Shown piece after piece: positions 1 through 9,420 of a stretch of 33,037 nucleotides of DNA. Within the stretch, counting starts at the first letter, position 1. Each line of letters starts with the position of its first letter. The notes beneath the pieces are model-generated. The model was not told the origin of the DNA, did not search any database, and saw nothing but the letters and a program-made list of their open reading frames with translations. The DNA is taken from contig NW_004440440.1 in the NCBI RefSeq assembly GCF_000330505.1, positions 325,116-358,152 of the forward strand, given 5' to 3'. The DNA is from Entamoeba invadens IP1. Taxonomy: Eukaryota > Evosea > Mastigamoebida > Endamoebidae. The position numbers were made by a program, and so were the translations under genes.

Positions 1-999
1 ATAACATTTTCTATTTCAGATCATTTGTTTATAGTACTAGAATAGTTCATTACCACCCGAGACAGGTTTTTCCAAACGCGACAGCTTTTTCGCATGACTG
101 TAATTTAATTTTTTTCTTATTAATTTTTAAATAAATAAATATTTATTATGAAAAAATCAAATTGCTTAGCTTTCTATAAAATATTATGCTACTTTCGTTT
201 ATAAAACCCTTTTCGAATAACAATTTTAGTATTTAATTGTTATTATTAAAACTAATCTAGAATGTCAAATAAATTGAAAAATGAAAAAATTTGATGTTAT
301 ATCTTTCATATACATTGTTTATGTGTTGATCATTGTTAGTTTAAATTCTAACATACTGAAATACTTGTTTTGAATGTCAGTCATTGGCTCAACAATAAAA
401 ACAAAAGACTGATTATTCAAACAATAAATATTAAATAACAATAAATTAAATAATTTATTTTAAAATGTTATAAAATTCGAGTCATTATCAATAGTTTTTA
501 ATTTGTAATTTAATATTCAAATAATTAAATTTTAAACTTAAAAAACAATGGTTTATATTTTATTGTTTTTAAGTCTTTGACTTGTGTTGTTTAAAATAGA
601 TTATTTACCACACAAACAAAATAATTATAAAATAACATTTTATAGTATATTTTATAATAATTTATAAATACTCAACTCAAACAAAGATGAAGATTATATG
701 TGACAAATGTGATGTTTGAATTTTTAATTTAAAAAAATAATAATGTTTAATTATTAGAACATTCTATTAATATAATAATTTATGTTTTTGGATCTTAAAA
801 TATGACCACAATTCACAATATTAAATTTGTTTTATAGAAGTGGTATTGAAAAAGCATTAAAATTTTATTTAATATTTTAATAATTATTGTTTTTATATGA
901 AATTAAATGAATGAAATATCCATTTTTCACAATAATATTCATGTTATTATTAGGTGTACATTACTATTTAAACTCGAGTCATTATGAAATATACATCAA
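1..999. other. A/T-rich intergenic spacer
   Basis: No open reading frame with recognisable coding character is visible on either strand. The stretch is low-complexity A/T-rich DNA with many short runs of A or T. The only interpretable signal is the core promoter motif near its right end, listed separately. Confidence 0.6.
965..972 (+). promoter_or_regulatory. TATTTAAA core promoter motif
   Basis: The octamer TATTTAAA ends 27 nt before the ATG at 1000. This matches the known Entamoeba TATA-like element (GTATTTAAA class), which lies about 30 nt upstream of transcription starts. Entamoeba mRNAs have very short 5' leaders, so the spacing fits. Confidence 0.6.
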
Positions 1000-1563
1000 A
1001 TGATTTCCATCATTCTTATTGCATTTGTAGCTCAAGCAGAATATCTTATGACCACGGATAATGAATACATGAATGTCTATCTTCTTGATAAGTGTTATTA
1101 TACTGGAGGCAACACTTATACTAAATATGTCAGAGAAGACAAAAAAGCCAAAGGTTACACATCAACAACTTGTGGTAATTGGCATGATGAGGGTTCTTTT
1201 GATCTTGAGAATGGTCAGTCATTTGTTGATAACCTTCCAGAATATTCAGTAGTTGTTTATTCATACATTGATGCTAAAGACTGCAAAATCAAAGAAAGTG
1301 AAGCAAGACCGATAGAAATGCTTCTTAAATCTGGCTGTATAAAAACTTCAGAAACAACTTCAACAAAAACGGAAATTAAAGATGGAAGATTTATGAAAAA
1401 TGATTATGATGCATCTAACAGCTGTACTGGAACTCCATCAAATATCATCAACAAAGAAATGGACAAATGCTTCACGGATATCGACGGCTTTTATTACACC
1501 GCCAAAGACTCTGCTGTGACTTTTTCAGTGTTCATGGCATTCGTACTGGCTTTTCTATTTTAA
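1000..1563 (+). CDS. Small secreted or GPI-anchored cysteine-containing protein, unknown function
   Basis: This is a 187-residue protein. It opens with a short hydrophobic signal peptide (about residues 1-13, ending in VAQA) and closes with a hydrophobic tail (about residues 171-187) with no charged residue after it. That is the layout of a GPI-anchored or tail-anchored surface protein. Six cysteines are spread through the middle, suggesting three disulphides. The ATG at 1000 is preceded in frame by a TGA 15 nt upstream. An ATG at 984 is out of frame, so 1000 is the likely start. A TATTTAAA motif lies just upstream. I do not recognise a named family. It is probably a lineage-specific surface or secreted protein; location is inferred and function is unknown. 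Confidence 0.75.
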   Translation: MISIILIAFVAQAEYLMTTDNEYMNVYLLDKCYYTGGNTYTKYVREDKKAKGYTSTTCGNWHDEGSFDLENGQSFVDNLPEYSVVVYSYIDAKDCKIKESEARPIEMLLKSGCIKTSETTSTKTEIKDGRFMKNDYDASNSCTGTPSNIINKEMDKCFTDIDGFYYTAKDSAVTFSVFMAFVLAFLF

Positions 1564-3431
1564 TTAAGTTTTAGATAAATTGTTATTTTATAAAAATATA
1601 TTGTGTTTTAATATTTCACAAAAACAGTTTAGAATCAAATCATTTTATGTTTTTACTTGTTAATTTGAGAAGATAGACAAAGTTTTATAAAAATGAGCAA
1701 TTAACTCTGATGTATTTAAAATGAAAAATATGGATAGATAGTTTTTTCTATATATACCTTTATATATTTATTGTTAATAACAACAATTAAGAAAAAAAGA
1801 AGAAAACTAGTCAATTATATTTTCATTTTTATTTTACCTATTTTTATATTATATATTTTAATACACATTACTGAAAAATATGTTTGTTTGATCAAATTGA
1901 TAATTCCATTTTAACTATAACACAATACATATTGATAAATATTATTTTTTAACTAATAATATATGATATAAATTACAAAACAACAACAAATTGTTGAATT
2001 AATCAGTTAACTTTACGAAATAATAACTGGATAGATTTTATCTCTGTTTATGTACAAAAACAACAAATCACCTTTTTCTTATTGTATTTTAACTAAAAAG
2101 ATCTTAAATTAAGAACGGTGTGTCAATTTCCAATTTGAATTATAAATGATTGTTAAATTTCGAAGCGTTTTAATGGAAACTTTAATGCACGTTTTTAACA
2201 AGTGTTGACCATTTAGAACAAGTGGAAATTTTAAAAAATGAAGACCATTAGTTTGCGCGAAAACTAATCGATTTCTTGTTTTTGAGTTTGTTTTTAATGT
2301 TTCTAAAATAAACTGTGATCTTGAAAAAACTTACCCATTTTTTACATTTTCACATAAAAGTTGATTCAGTTGACTTGCTAAGGCTAAGTTAGAAGACAAT
2401 ACTTTTTAATGTAGAACTGTTATTAAAAATCAAATCATTATTCTTACAAGACCAATCATTATAGCTTTAAAAACTATTTACAATATCCCTGTTTACAAAT
2501 TTTACATTATCACAATCTAATTCAAAATACGCAATGAATTGGATAACCAAAAATATAAATTGGTATAAATGCGATTTTTTAAACTTTTTTTTTGTTTTTG
2601 ACTTGCCATTTAATAATTGTTTTTACCTATTTTTTTCACAAACAAAAATAAAGTCCTTTCATTCCAATTAGATAAATTTTCTCAACAAAAAAGCTGTAAG
2701 ACAGACTTTTTATAAAAATTTAAAATAGATTCATTTACAAATTTAATAGATAATTAATCAACAAAATAACTATTGTTTATAGAAAAATTGATAAATGACA
2801 AAAATAAAATTGTTTTGTCATTTTTATATTTCTAACCACATTTTTATAATCAAATTGTTTAAAAAAATATTATTTTTAAATAAACAATTAATAATGTTTA
2901 AAACATTAGTAAAGGTTTTTTATTTTTTTTAAATATTATAATGAAATAGTTCGAAAATTAAAACCAAAAAATATTGAAAAGGTGGAAAAAAAAACAAACA
3001 AACATTCTACTCGAAATTTTATTTTTTTGAAAAATTGCTTTGTTTTAGGCTAAAAATAATTATAAGAGTTTGCTTAATTAACAAATACAATTATCAAAAA
3101 AACAAATTGTGTTGTTACCCAAAAATTGTTTTCTTAATAAATATTAGTAGTTTAATTAATAAAATAAAAATAAAAAAAAGATAAAACATAACTTTTTTTG
3201 GTTAAAAAATATAGTTATTTTAAAAAAAACAAGGCATAACGATGTAACAAGTCTTTCCAACATTGTTTGTTGACAAAAATGATGCAAAAATATAAAAAAA
3301 GATAAATATAAACAATAAAATGAAAATAATATAAACTACACTATTTTTATTTGTTTTCAATATTATTTCGTTGATAAATACAATTTATTAAATTGTTGGT
3401 TTGAATTTTTATGATAAACACTTAAAAATCA
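1564..3431. other. Intergenic region, no gene seen
   Basis: About 1.9 kb of A/T-rich sequence with no supportable coding region. A short perfect inverted repeat, ATTAGTTT/AAACTAAT with a GC-rich loop, lies near 2247-2268. No transposon ends or RNA gene could be recognised. Confidence 0.5.
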
Positions 3432-4976
3432 ATGCCAAACATTGTCTCTAATACAACACCTTCTGAATCTATTGATATGCCACAAAAAATACAACCTGAA
3501 CAAAACAAAGCGACAAACCAATTTTTTAATACTATTGCACTTTTAAGAGGTGTTTGCTCTGTTATGATAATGTTATATCATTTCGCAGAATTCAATCCCT
3601 TTGCTAAAAAGTATTTCTTTAGCCATAGTTACCTCGCAGTTGATTTCTTCTTTCTAGTATCTGGATTTTTTGTCTCTTATACAAACAGAAGGACAAAAGA
3701 CTACAACTTTATAGTCAAAACGCAAAGTATTTTAAAATCAATTATTTACACCTTTTGGCAAAAAATAAACCAACTATTTCGATTCAAAAATTTGGCAAAT
3801 TCTTTCAAAAATGAAAACATGGAAATTGTTATTAATGATACAGTTGACTTGTCTTCATCGGAAAACTCAAAAAACTCTTCTCAAGTAAACAGTGAAGAAA
3901 ATGGTAATAAAATAAACGATAAAACAGATCAAAATGACATTCAAACGGTAAACGAAAATGTAACTGACAACACTACACTTAAAATAGAAAACAAAATGTT
4001 ATTTGAAAACAATTGCAAAAATGAAAAGATTGAAAAATGTCAAACACAAAAACCGAATGTTTTTAATCCATTTAAATTCCTTTTGCGTCGAGCTGTTCGA
4101 CTTTTCCCCATGCAATTGTTCAGTACAATTATGGCTTTTACCTCGTATACTTCCTTTTACAGTTTGAGTTTCGGTAATTTTGTTCTGTGTTTTTTATTGA
4201 ACACTTTTGCCATACCAAATTGGAATTACAGATACACATTTAATCCCAATTTAGTCATGTGGACCATTTTTTACGAATACGTTTATGCTTTGATATATGC
4301 ATTTTTCTTAAAATACATTCATATTGTGTTGATGATATTTGTTGATGTCGTGTTTTGTTTACTATTAGTTTTGAGTCAACTTCATGTTTTAAAATTTAGT
4401 TTTTGGCAAGAAACTATGTCTTTTAATATGGGATATAGTTTATATGACAGTGGATTGTTTGTTGGATTCACACGTGCTGGATTTTCATATGTGAATGGAA
4501 TTGTGTTTGAATTTCTGATCTCAAAATTACAAATATGGTGGATGAAAAAGTACAACAAGAAACTAGAAATACCGTTTGGTGCATTTATTTGTGTTTTGAT
4601 TGTTGTTATTTCTTTTGTAATAAACGTTCAAAATATAAATGGAATGCTTGATAATGTTTACTGTTTAATGTGTGTATGTGTTGTGTATCCACTTGTCCTC
4701 ATTGTGGCTACTAACCACGAAATACAAAATCCTGTTATTAAAAAATTGGCGATATTTGGTGGAAATGTGTCGTACCCACTGTTTGCATTACATTATACGT
4801 TTATGCAATACTTAGCCGAGAGAAATATAGTTAATATAAATAACACGGAATTGGTGAAATGGGTTCTTTATTTACAAATGTCATTTGTCGTGTTTGTCTT
4901 TTCTTGTGCTGTACAAATTTACTATGACGAACCAATTCGGATATATATTTCTCGAAAATTATTCCAAAAAAAATAA
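3432..4976 (+). CDS. Acyltransferase-3 family integral membrane protein
   Basis: This 514-residue polytopic membrane protein matches the acyltransferase-3 family (PF01757), whose members transfer acyl groups to sugars, lipids or other substrates. The first membrane segment carries the LRGVCSVMIMLYHF motif, with the conserved His at residue 50. The second carries AVDFFFLVSGFF (about 68-80). The family R-R motif appears as LRRAVRLFP near residue 216. Another family signature, MWTIFYEYVYALIY, follows near 275, and more hydrophobic segments continue to the C-terminus. Unusually, residues about 85-210 form a hydrophilic Asn/Lys/Glu-rich insertion between membrane segment 2 and the Arg motif, probably a cytosolic loop. 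The substrate cannot be deduced. The gene stands alone, with long spacers on both sides. Confidence 0.88.
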   Translation: MPNIVSNTTPSESIDMPQKIQPEQNKATNQFFNTIALLRGVCSVMIMLYHFAEFNPFAKKYFFSHSYLAVDFFFLVSGFFVSYTNRRTKDYNFIVKTQSILKSIIYTFWQKINQLFRFKNLANSFKNENMEIVINDTVDLSSSENSKNSSQVNSEENGNKINDKTDQNDIQTVNENVTDNTTLKIENKMLFENNCKNEKIEKCQTQKPNVFNPFKFLLRRAVRLFPMQLFSTIMAFTSYTSFYSLSFGNFVLCFLLNTFAIPNWNYRYTFNPNLVMWTIFYEYVYALIYAFFLKYIHIVLMIFVDVVFCLLLVLSQLHVLKFSFWQETMSFNMGYSLYDSGLFVGFTRAGFSYVNGIVFEFLISKLQIWWMKKYNKKLEIPFGAFICVLIVVISFVINVQNINGMLDNVYCLMCVCVVYPLVLIVATNHEIQNPVIKKLAIFGGNVSYPLFALHYTFMQYLAERNIVNINNTELVKWVLYLQMSFVVFVFSCAVQIYYDEPIRIYISRKLFQKK

Positions 4977-5285
4977 TTTAACTCTTTAAATATTATTTAA
5001 TGTATTATTTATAATTAAAAATAATTGTGCCATATTATTTTACTGGTTATTTCTTTTTAAATGATGCTTTATAAACACAAAATAGTCATTGTTAAGTGTA
5101 GACAAAAGTCATTGGGTACAATATTAAAACCCCAAAAACAATAAAATATATTATTTAAATTGTTTCTTGTCATGTCTTGTTAATAATGCTCCTGAAAATA
5201 AAATATAACAACAATTATAAAACATGTGTATATTTGTATTACACAATCACTCTATTTATAATTTAAAAAATACCTAAACATTCAC
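4977..5285. other. Intergenic spacer between convergent genes
   Basis: About 300 bp of A/T-rich sequence separates the plus-strand acyltransferase from the minus-strand SPRY gene. I see only short A/T runs that could serve as 3' processing signals. Confidence 0.5.
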
Positions 5286-7505
5286 TTATTTCTTTTTCTT
5301 TTGTTCCAAGAGTGTTGAAACTTCGAGTAACTCATTTTCCATTCTCTGAATTTCCTTCTCGACATTAAACACGAACTTTTCTTCTCCTTGATTAATTTTG
5401 ATTGTTTTAAAATTCTCAAGTACAATCACTGCGTCGATATTTTCCTCCGTTTCGAATTTGATTCTTTTGAGTGCCTTTCCATTAAACGTGAAGAAAACGG
5501 TTTGGTTTGTGATGTCGTACGCGCATCCCACGACGTTCGTCTTATTCTTAGTGACTCCAAAAGCCGGTCCATATTTCTTTCCGTTTCCGTCTCCTTTAAA
5601 GAGATATCCGTCGTCTCCGTGATACCCCACGGACCCATCAGTCCACCCGACATGTGTTGTATCTCCGGTCATGAATGTGTCGATGAACTCGTTCATACAC
5701 AGACCAAAAGAGAAGAGGGAGACTCCTTCTGTACTGATTTCAAAGTATCTCAACAGAGCTGGAAGGACTTTAACTCCGGTTTCTGTGACGACTTTCATTT
5801 GAGTTGGTTGCGTTGCACTATAAAATTGTTCCATAATAACAACATCGTATGTCTCTTCTGGCGGTGTAACAAGTCTCGTCACTCTATTATTGATGAGGGA
5901 AATGCGCTTCGACCGCGTCTGGAATCCATGAGGGAAAATGTACTGTTTCAAGTCACTGACGTACTGACTCAAATTATCATTCGGAAATTGGACAACAGAA
6001 GACATGATGAACAGAAAATCGTCATATGGAATTTGGCCGTTGGTGACGTCGTTGTGCTCAGTGTCTGCAAAACACGGAGTTATTACATTAGTTTCTTCTT
6101 CGCTATTTTCCTCGTCTTCGTCATCTTCTTCGTCATCTTCATTTTCATTTTCATCATCTTCACTGCTGTGAGCAACTATTTTTGTGTCATTTAAAGTGAG
6201 TGAATTTTGTCGTTGTAAATTGTTAACATTTTCATTGAATTCATCGTCAGAATTACTTGAAGAATTATCATCAGAATTATCACCATCATTTCCCGTTGTA
6301 ACAGGAGGGTAGATGTCTTCTATTGTCTTTGTATTTGAAAAGAAGACTTCCTGTGAATTTTCAATGTAAACGTCCATCTTTGTTATCGGCATTATCGGTA
6401 AAATACAGCAGTACATCCCATTCAACTTGATTTGTGTCCTTTCCGGGATGTTTCCAATAACAACAATATGGTCGCACATATACAAGTCGATTTTTTTCAA
6501 AGTATTTGTATTTAAAACGACTTGGACTTTCGACATAAAAAACGCACTGATTTCCTCCAGTTTTTCAAAAGTTGGGAGCTTCCCATTTACCTCCAAAATT
6601 TTGATATTACCTCCTTCTCCAATTTGTAGTTCTCTGAGGTCAGTGGTGTCGATTTTAAAGATCGTGTTATTGAAATTCGACACAACAAATTTCCTGAGTT
6701 TTCCATTGATGCTAAAAGTGACTTGTTGTTGTTCTTCGTCTTCATCATCTTCCTCCTCATCGCTTTGGAAGAGTGACCGGATCTCGAGTGTTTCGACCAT
6801 CTTTGGGATTTCAATTACAATTTCCTTTTTAACAGATTTAGACGTAAGATAAAGAGTGATTGACGACACAACAGCCTTCTCAAGAAACTCCTCAAAGATC
6901 TCCAAATTTGTTGAGTTTTGAACGTCGAGTGTGTTATTCAAGCACATGATTTCTCCATGAAAACGACTATAGTCATTACAATACTGCGTGTCAGCAAGTA
7001 AATACATGAACCTAAAGACACTCCCAATGTTCAAAAAGACGTCTTTGTCCTTTGGAAATTCCTTCATTAAGACGGTGATTGCCATCTCGTCGTTCATGCG
7101 AAGATATTTTTTAAATTCCTCAATTTTCGTTCGCGTCTCCATCGTTGCTTCAATCGGCCTGTCGTTGCACGAAAACAAAGAAACGGTCTTTGGGAAGTTG
7201 ACGTTCATTTCTTTGCCGTCGTTCGTGTAATTTTTGTAGAACTTCAAAACCTCAGCGAAGTCGCCGCGGACTTCCTGTAAGTTGGAGAACTCCGTCGCGT
7301 GGGCAATACAAAACTTTGCCGTCAAATCTTCTTCGCCTATTAGAGGGTCATACCCGTTTAACTGTAAACAAGTCACTTTCTTAAGAACAAATAACATCAT
7401 TTTCTCATCTACTGTTTTGTTTTGAATGATTTCATTAATATTCGGATATTTGATGCAATGGACTGACGCGTATATATTCGGCTGATTTAATGCCATTGCC
7501 TGCAA
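5286..7505 (-). CDS. Acidic protein with C-terminal SPRY domain (main reading frame)
   Basis: This 739-residue frame ends in a clear SPRY domain (about residues 590-715). It shows GWTDGSVGYHGDDG, then KKYGPAFG, VVGCAYDI and VFFTFNGKAL, closely resembling RanBPM-type SPRY domains, which bind protein partners. A Glu-rich, probably coiled-coil tail follows. Two acidic tracts lie near residues 250-265 and 447-473. Between and before them are irregular leucine-rich segments, so divergent LRRs are possible. The frame has no convincing ATG of its own at the 5' end. The overlapping frame at 7487-7699 supplies a natural start, so the two halves are almost certainly one gene of about 800 residues. GC content is clearly higher than in flanking DNA. 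The partner and pathway are unknown. Confidence 0.85.
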   Translation of the reverse strand: MQAMALNQPNIYASVHCIKYPNINEIIQNKTVDEKMMLFVLKKVTCLQLNGYDPLIGEEDLTAKFCIAHATEFSNLQEVRGDFAEVLKFYKNYTNDGKEMNVNFPKTVSLFSCNDRPIEATMETRTKIEEFKKYLRMNDEMAITVLMKEFPKDKDVFLNIGSVFRFMYLLADTQYCNDYSRFHGEIMCLNNTLDVQNSTNLEIFEEFLEKAVVSSITLYLTSKSVKKEIVIEIPKMVETLEIRSLFQSDEEEDDEDEEQQQVTFSINGKLRKFVVSNFNNTIFKIDTTDLRELQIGEGGNIKILEVNGKLPTFEKLEEISAFFMSKVQVVLNTNTLKKIDLYMCDHIVVIGNIPERTQIKLNGMYCCILPIMPITKMDVYIENSQEVFFSNTKTIEDIYPPVTTGNDGDNSDDNSSSNSDDEFNENVNNLQRQNSLTLNDTKIVAHSSEDDENENEDDEEDDEDEENSEEETNVITPCFADTEHNDVTNGQIPYDDFLFIMSSVVQFPNDNLSQYVSDLKQYIFPHGFQTRSKRISLINNRVTRLVTPPEETYDVVIMEQFYSATQPTQMKVVTETGVKVLPALLRYFEISTEGVSLFSFGLCMNEFIDTFMTGDTTHVGWTDGSVGYHGDDGYLFKGDGNGKKYGPAFGVTKNKTNVVGCAYDITNQTVFFTFNGKALKRIKFETEENIDAVIVLENFKTIKINQGEEKFVFNVEKEIQRMENELLEVSTLLEQKKKK

Positions 7506-7699
7506 TTGATTGTATCAGGAGTAAAGTGTTTGAAGAACCATTCCATCGAAGGTTCATTGACAAAGTCCGGGTTCACCTTTAATGCACTTACGACATCTAA
7601 ACACTTCTTGTTGATTTGCATAAATTCGTAGACGTCGGCTTGTGTGTTAAAACGAGTCACAACGTCCATCAGAAAAATTAACTCAAGACGAGTGGTCAT
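7487..7699 (-). CDS. 5' part of the SPRY-domain gene, separated by a one-base frameshift
   Basis: This 70-residue frame starts with ATG at 7699, with a TATTTAAA motif 39 nt upstream. It reads as the N-terminus typical of Entamoeba LRR-type proteins (LELIFLMDVVTRF, then FMQINKKC and a VNPDF segment). It runs into the larger minus-strand frame within 7487-7505, where adding a single base would join HFTPDTIN to QAMALNQPNIY. A GT-AG intron was considered, but the only candidate is 39 nt long, so removing it would not change frame. The break is therefore a real one-base mutation or a sequence error. It is most useful to read it together with 5286-7505. Confidence 0.75.
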   Translation of the reverse strand: MTTRLELIFLMDVVTRFNTQADVYEFMQINKKCLDVVSALKVNPDFVNEPSMEWFFKHFTPDTINCRQWH

Positions 7700-7737
7700 G
7701 TTAAGTGTGTTTGTTTTTAATAATTTGGTGTTTAGGG

Positions 7738-7745
7738 TTTAAATA
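7738..7745 (-). promoter_or_regulatory. TATTTAAA core promoter motif of the SPRY gene
   Basis: Read on the minus strand, TATTTAAA occurs just upstream of the ATG at 7699. It matches the Entamoeba TATA-like element and supports 7699 as the true gene start, ahead of the internal frame. Confidence 0.6.
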
Positions 7746-7906
7746 TTTATCAAAATTGTATTAGTTTTATAGTTTTATTTATTATTTAAATATAATACAG
7801 TTATTTTGGTTTAACCCTGGTGTTTTATTCAATTTATTCATTGCGTTCACAACAACTTTTAACACATTCAATTTTTTATAACAACAAACAAAATTATATT
7901 AAAAAA

Positions 7907-8100
7907 TAGTCAGACAGACTTCAGTGCCTCTCATCTCAGAGTGTTGTGCACGCACTCGACCCCTCAACAAGCAGTTCATCGTGCATTGCTGCGTATCTCC
8001 CTTTGGCACTAAAGTAATGATAAGTCTTCATCCTATTTTGTGAATTCTATTTGTTACATAGAAAGTGACATACTCTAAGAATGATCCTAGTCGTACGGTC
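7907..8100 (-). ncRNA. U3 small nucleolar RNA
   Basis: A GC-richer island in A/T-rich DNA reads, on the minus strand, as a U3 snoRNA of about 194 nt. The 5' end begins GACCGTACGACTAGGATCAT, close to the yeast U3 start, and contains box A (AGGATCATT) followed by a GTCAC segment. A box C'-like GGATGAAGAC lies at 8024-8033 and a box C-like CGATGAACT around 7973-7981. The 3' end is GTCTGAC with box D (CTGA) at 7910-7913. A 5-bp hairpin (GAGTG/CACTC) sits between C and D. U3 guides early pre-18S rRNA processing in the nucleolus, with box A pairing to 18S sequence. Box B could not be placed with certainty, and the exact ends are estimates. Confidence 0.85.
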
Positions 8101-8454
8101 TAATTCATTTTTTCTTTTTTCTTATGTGTATATTATTTGCCAATTTTAATTAATTATGGGTTTTATTTATATTTATATAGTTTTATTAAATAGTTTGAAA
8201 GTGTCATTTAAAAAAAATATAAAGAAACTATTTGAAATATAATTATAATATTTATAAAATAATAATATAGTTATATATTAGTAAAATTAAAACTATTATC
8301 ATTATAATTAAATAATAGTAAATAATTTACTAAGAATTAAAATAGATAATTATAAATATAATATTATAATATTATAATATTATAATTCATTAAAATTTAT
8401 TTTTATCTTTTGAAAAAAAAGTAAAAATCATTCGCTAAATCATTTAAAACACTA
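8101..8454. other. Intergenic spacer with short tandem repeat
   Basis: A/T-rich spacer upstream of both the U3 gene (minus) and the LRR gene (plus), so it must hold two divergent promoters. It contains a period-8 tandem repeat (unit ATATTATA, about 3.75 copies, 8357-8386). CATTTAAAAC lies at 8441-8450, immediately before the ATG at 8455. Confidence 0.55.
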
Positions 8455-9420
8455 ATGGAAAACCAAAAACATCAAATATTTCAAACATCCGAAGAAGATG
8501 ATTGTTTTAATGACAAAGAAATTATGGAACGTTTAAAAGAAAATTATAGTGAAGATGACGATGACGATGAAGGTGAAGGTGATTTTGATGAAAACGAAAC
8601 TTGTGAAGACCAAGACGAAAAAGAAAAAATTGAACAAAAAGAAAATGAAGATAACACCAATGAAACTGACTCAGTTATATTAAATCAGTGTAATGACGAT
8701 TTTTTACAAAACGAAGAAAAAGAAATAAAAGAGAGTGTAATACAAGTTGCTCAGGATAAACAACACGCGAAATCTTATATTGAAAAAATCCATAAGAAAA
8801 ATTCTTTTTCTGATGGAACTTTGGTTGATGGAGGTGTTCAAGGCTCTTTACTGGAACCCACAAATGACAATCAAATTGTGATTTCTTGTTCGGATGAAAA
8901 CGATTTAGAGAAAAAAATAAACAAATATACACTATTTATTAATCAAGAAGAAATTACTACAGAACACACAAAAGACATTTTTTACAGAACAACTGTTGTT
9001 CTTGCAGAAAATGTTAAAATCTTAGGGAAGAACACATTTAAAGATTGGAGTTGTTTAAGCACTTTCATGCAAAGGGATGCATATCTTATGTGGGGGTTTT
9101 ATTCAAATCCAGAAAAAGTCGAAGAAATATACATTGGAAATGGTATCACCTTTGTGGGGGAATCTTGTTTCCAGGGTTGTATAGCATTGACCAAATTAGT
9201 AATACCTGCGTCTGTGAAACAAATTGAAATGAATGCATGGGAAGGATGCAGTAATCTAACACAAGTGGATTTCCAGTCATCCAACACTATTGCCACAAAG
9301 TGCTTTGGTGAGTGCGAAAAGGTAAAAGCTGTTAGATTCAAAATCGATAACTCGGCAAATGCAATGGATATTTTTAAAAGAATTAATGGAGCAGATTTAT
9401 TCAAAAAAAAGAATAATTGA
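8455..9420 (+). CDS. Acidic BspA-like LRR_5 protein
   Basis: This is a 321-residue protein. Residues about 14-75 are dominated by Asp/Glu with a run of five Asp, then a Lys/Glu-rich stretch. From about residue 165 to 300 it shows BspA-type leucine-rich repeats (LRR_5). Units resemble VEEIYIGNGITFVGESCFQG, then LTKLVIPASVKQIEMNAWEG, then LTQVDFQ...ATKCFGEC. Such repeats form a solenoid used for binding. No signal peptide or membrane segment is visible, so a cytosolic or nuclear location is more likely than the cell surface. The repeat array is much shorter than in the 652-residue relative at 17228-19186, and the usual N-terminal module of that protein is absent. The acidic head fused to a short LRR array is unusual. 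Function is unknown. Confidence 0.78.
   Translation: MENQKHQIFQTSEEDDCFNDKEIMERLKENYSEDDDDDEGEGDFDENETCEDQDEKEKIEQKENEDNTNETDSVILNQCNDDFLQNEEKEIKESVIQVAQDKQHAKSYIEKIHKKNSFSDGTLVDGGVQGSLLEPTNDNQIVISCSDENDLEKKINKYTLFINQEEITTEHTKDIFYRTTVVLAENVKILGKNTFKDWSCLSTFMQRDAYLMWGFYSNPEKVEEIYIGNGITFVGESCFQGCIALTKLVIPASVKQIEMNAWEGCSNLTQVDFQSSNTIATKCFGECEKVKAVRFKIDNSANAMDIFKRINGADLFKKKNN

Noticed and set aside
5388..6194. 268-codon plus-strand open frame
   Set aside because: It is antisense to the SPRY gene. The protein lacks any domain and its hydrophobic end is the reverse complement of the acidic tract.
7487..7535. Spliceosomal intron joining the two SPRY-gene frames
   Set aside because: The only GT...CAG interval is 39 nt, a multiple of three, so removing it does not change frame. 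The donor is also unlike Entamoeba GTTTGT.
8441..8450. CATTTAAAAC as the TATA-type element of the gene at 8455
   Set aside because: It ends only 4 nt before the ATG, too close for a core promoter element even with very short leaders.
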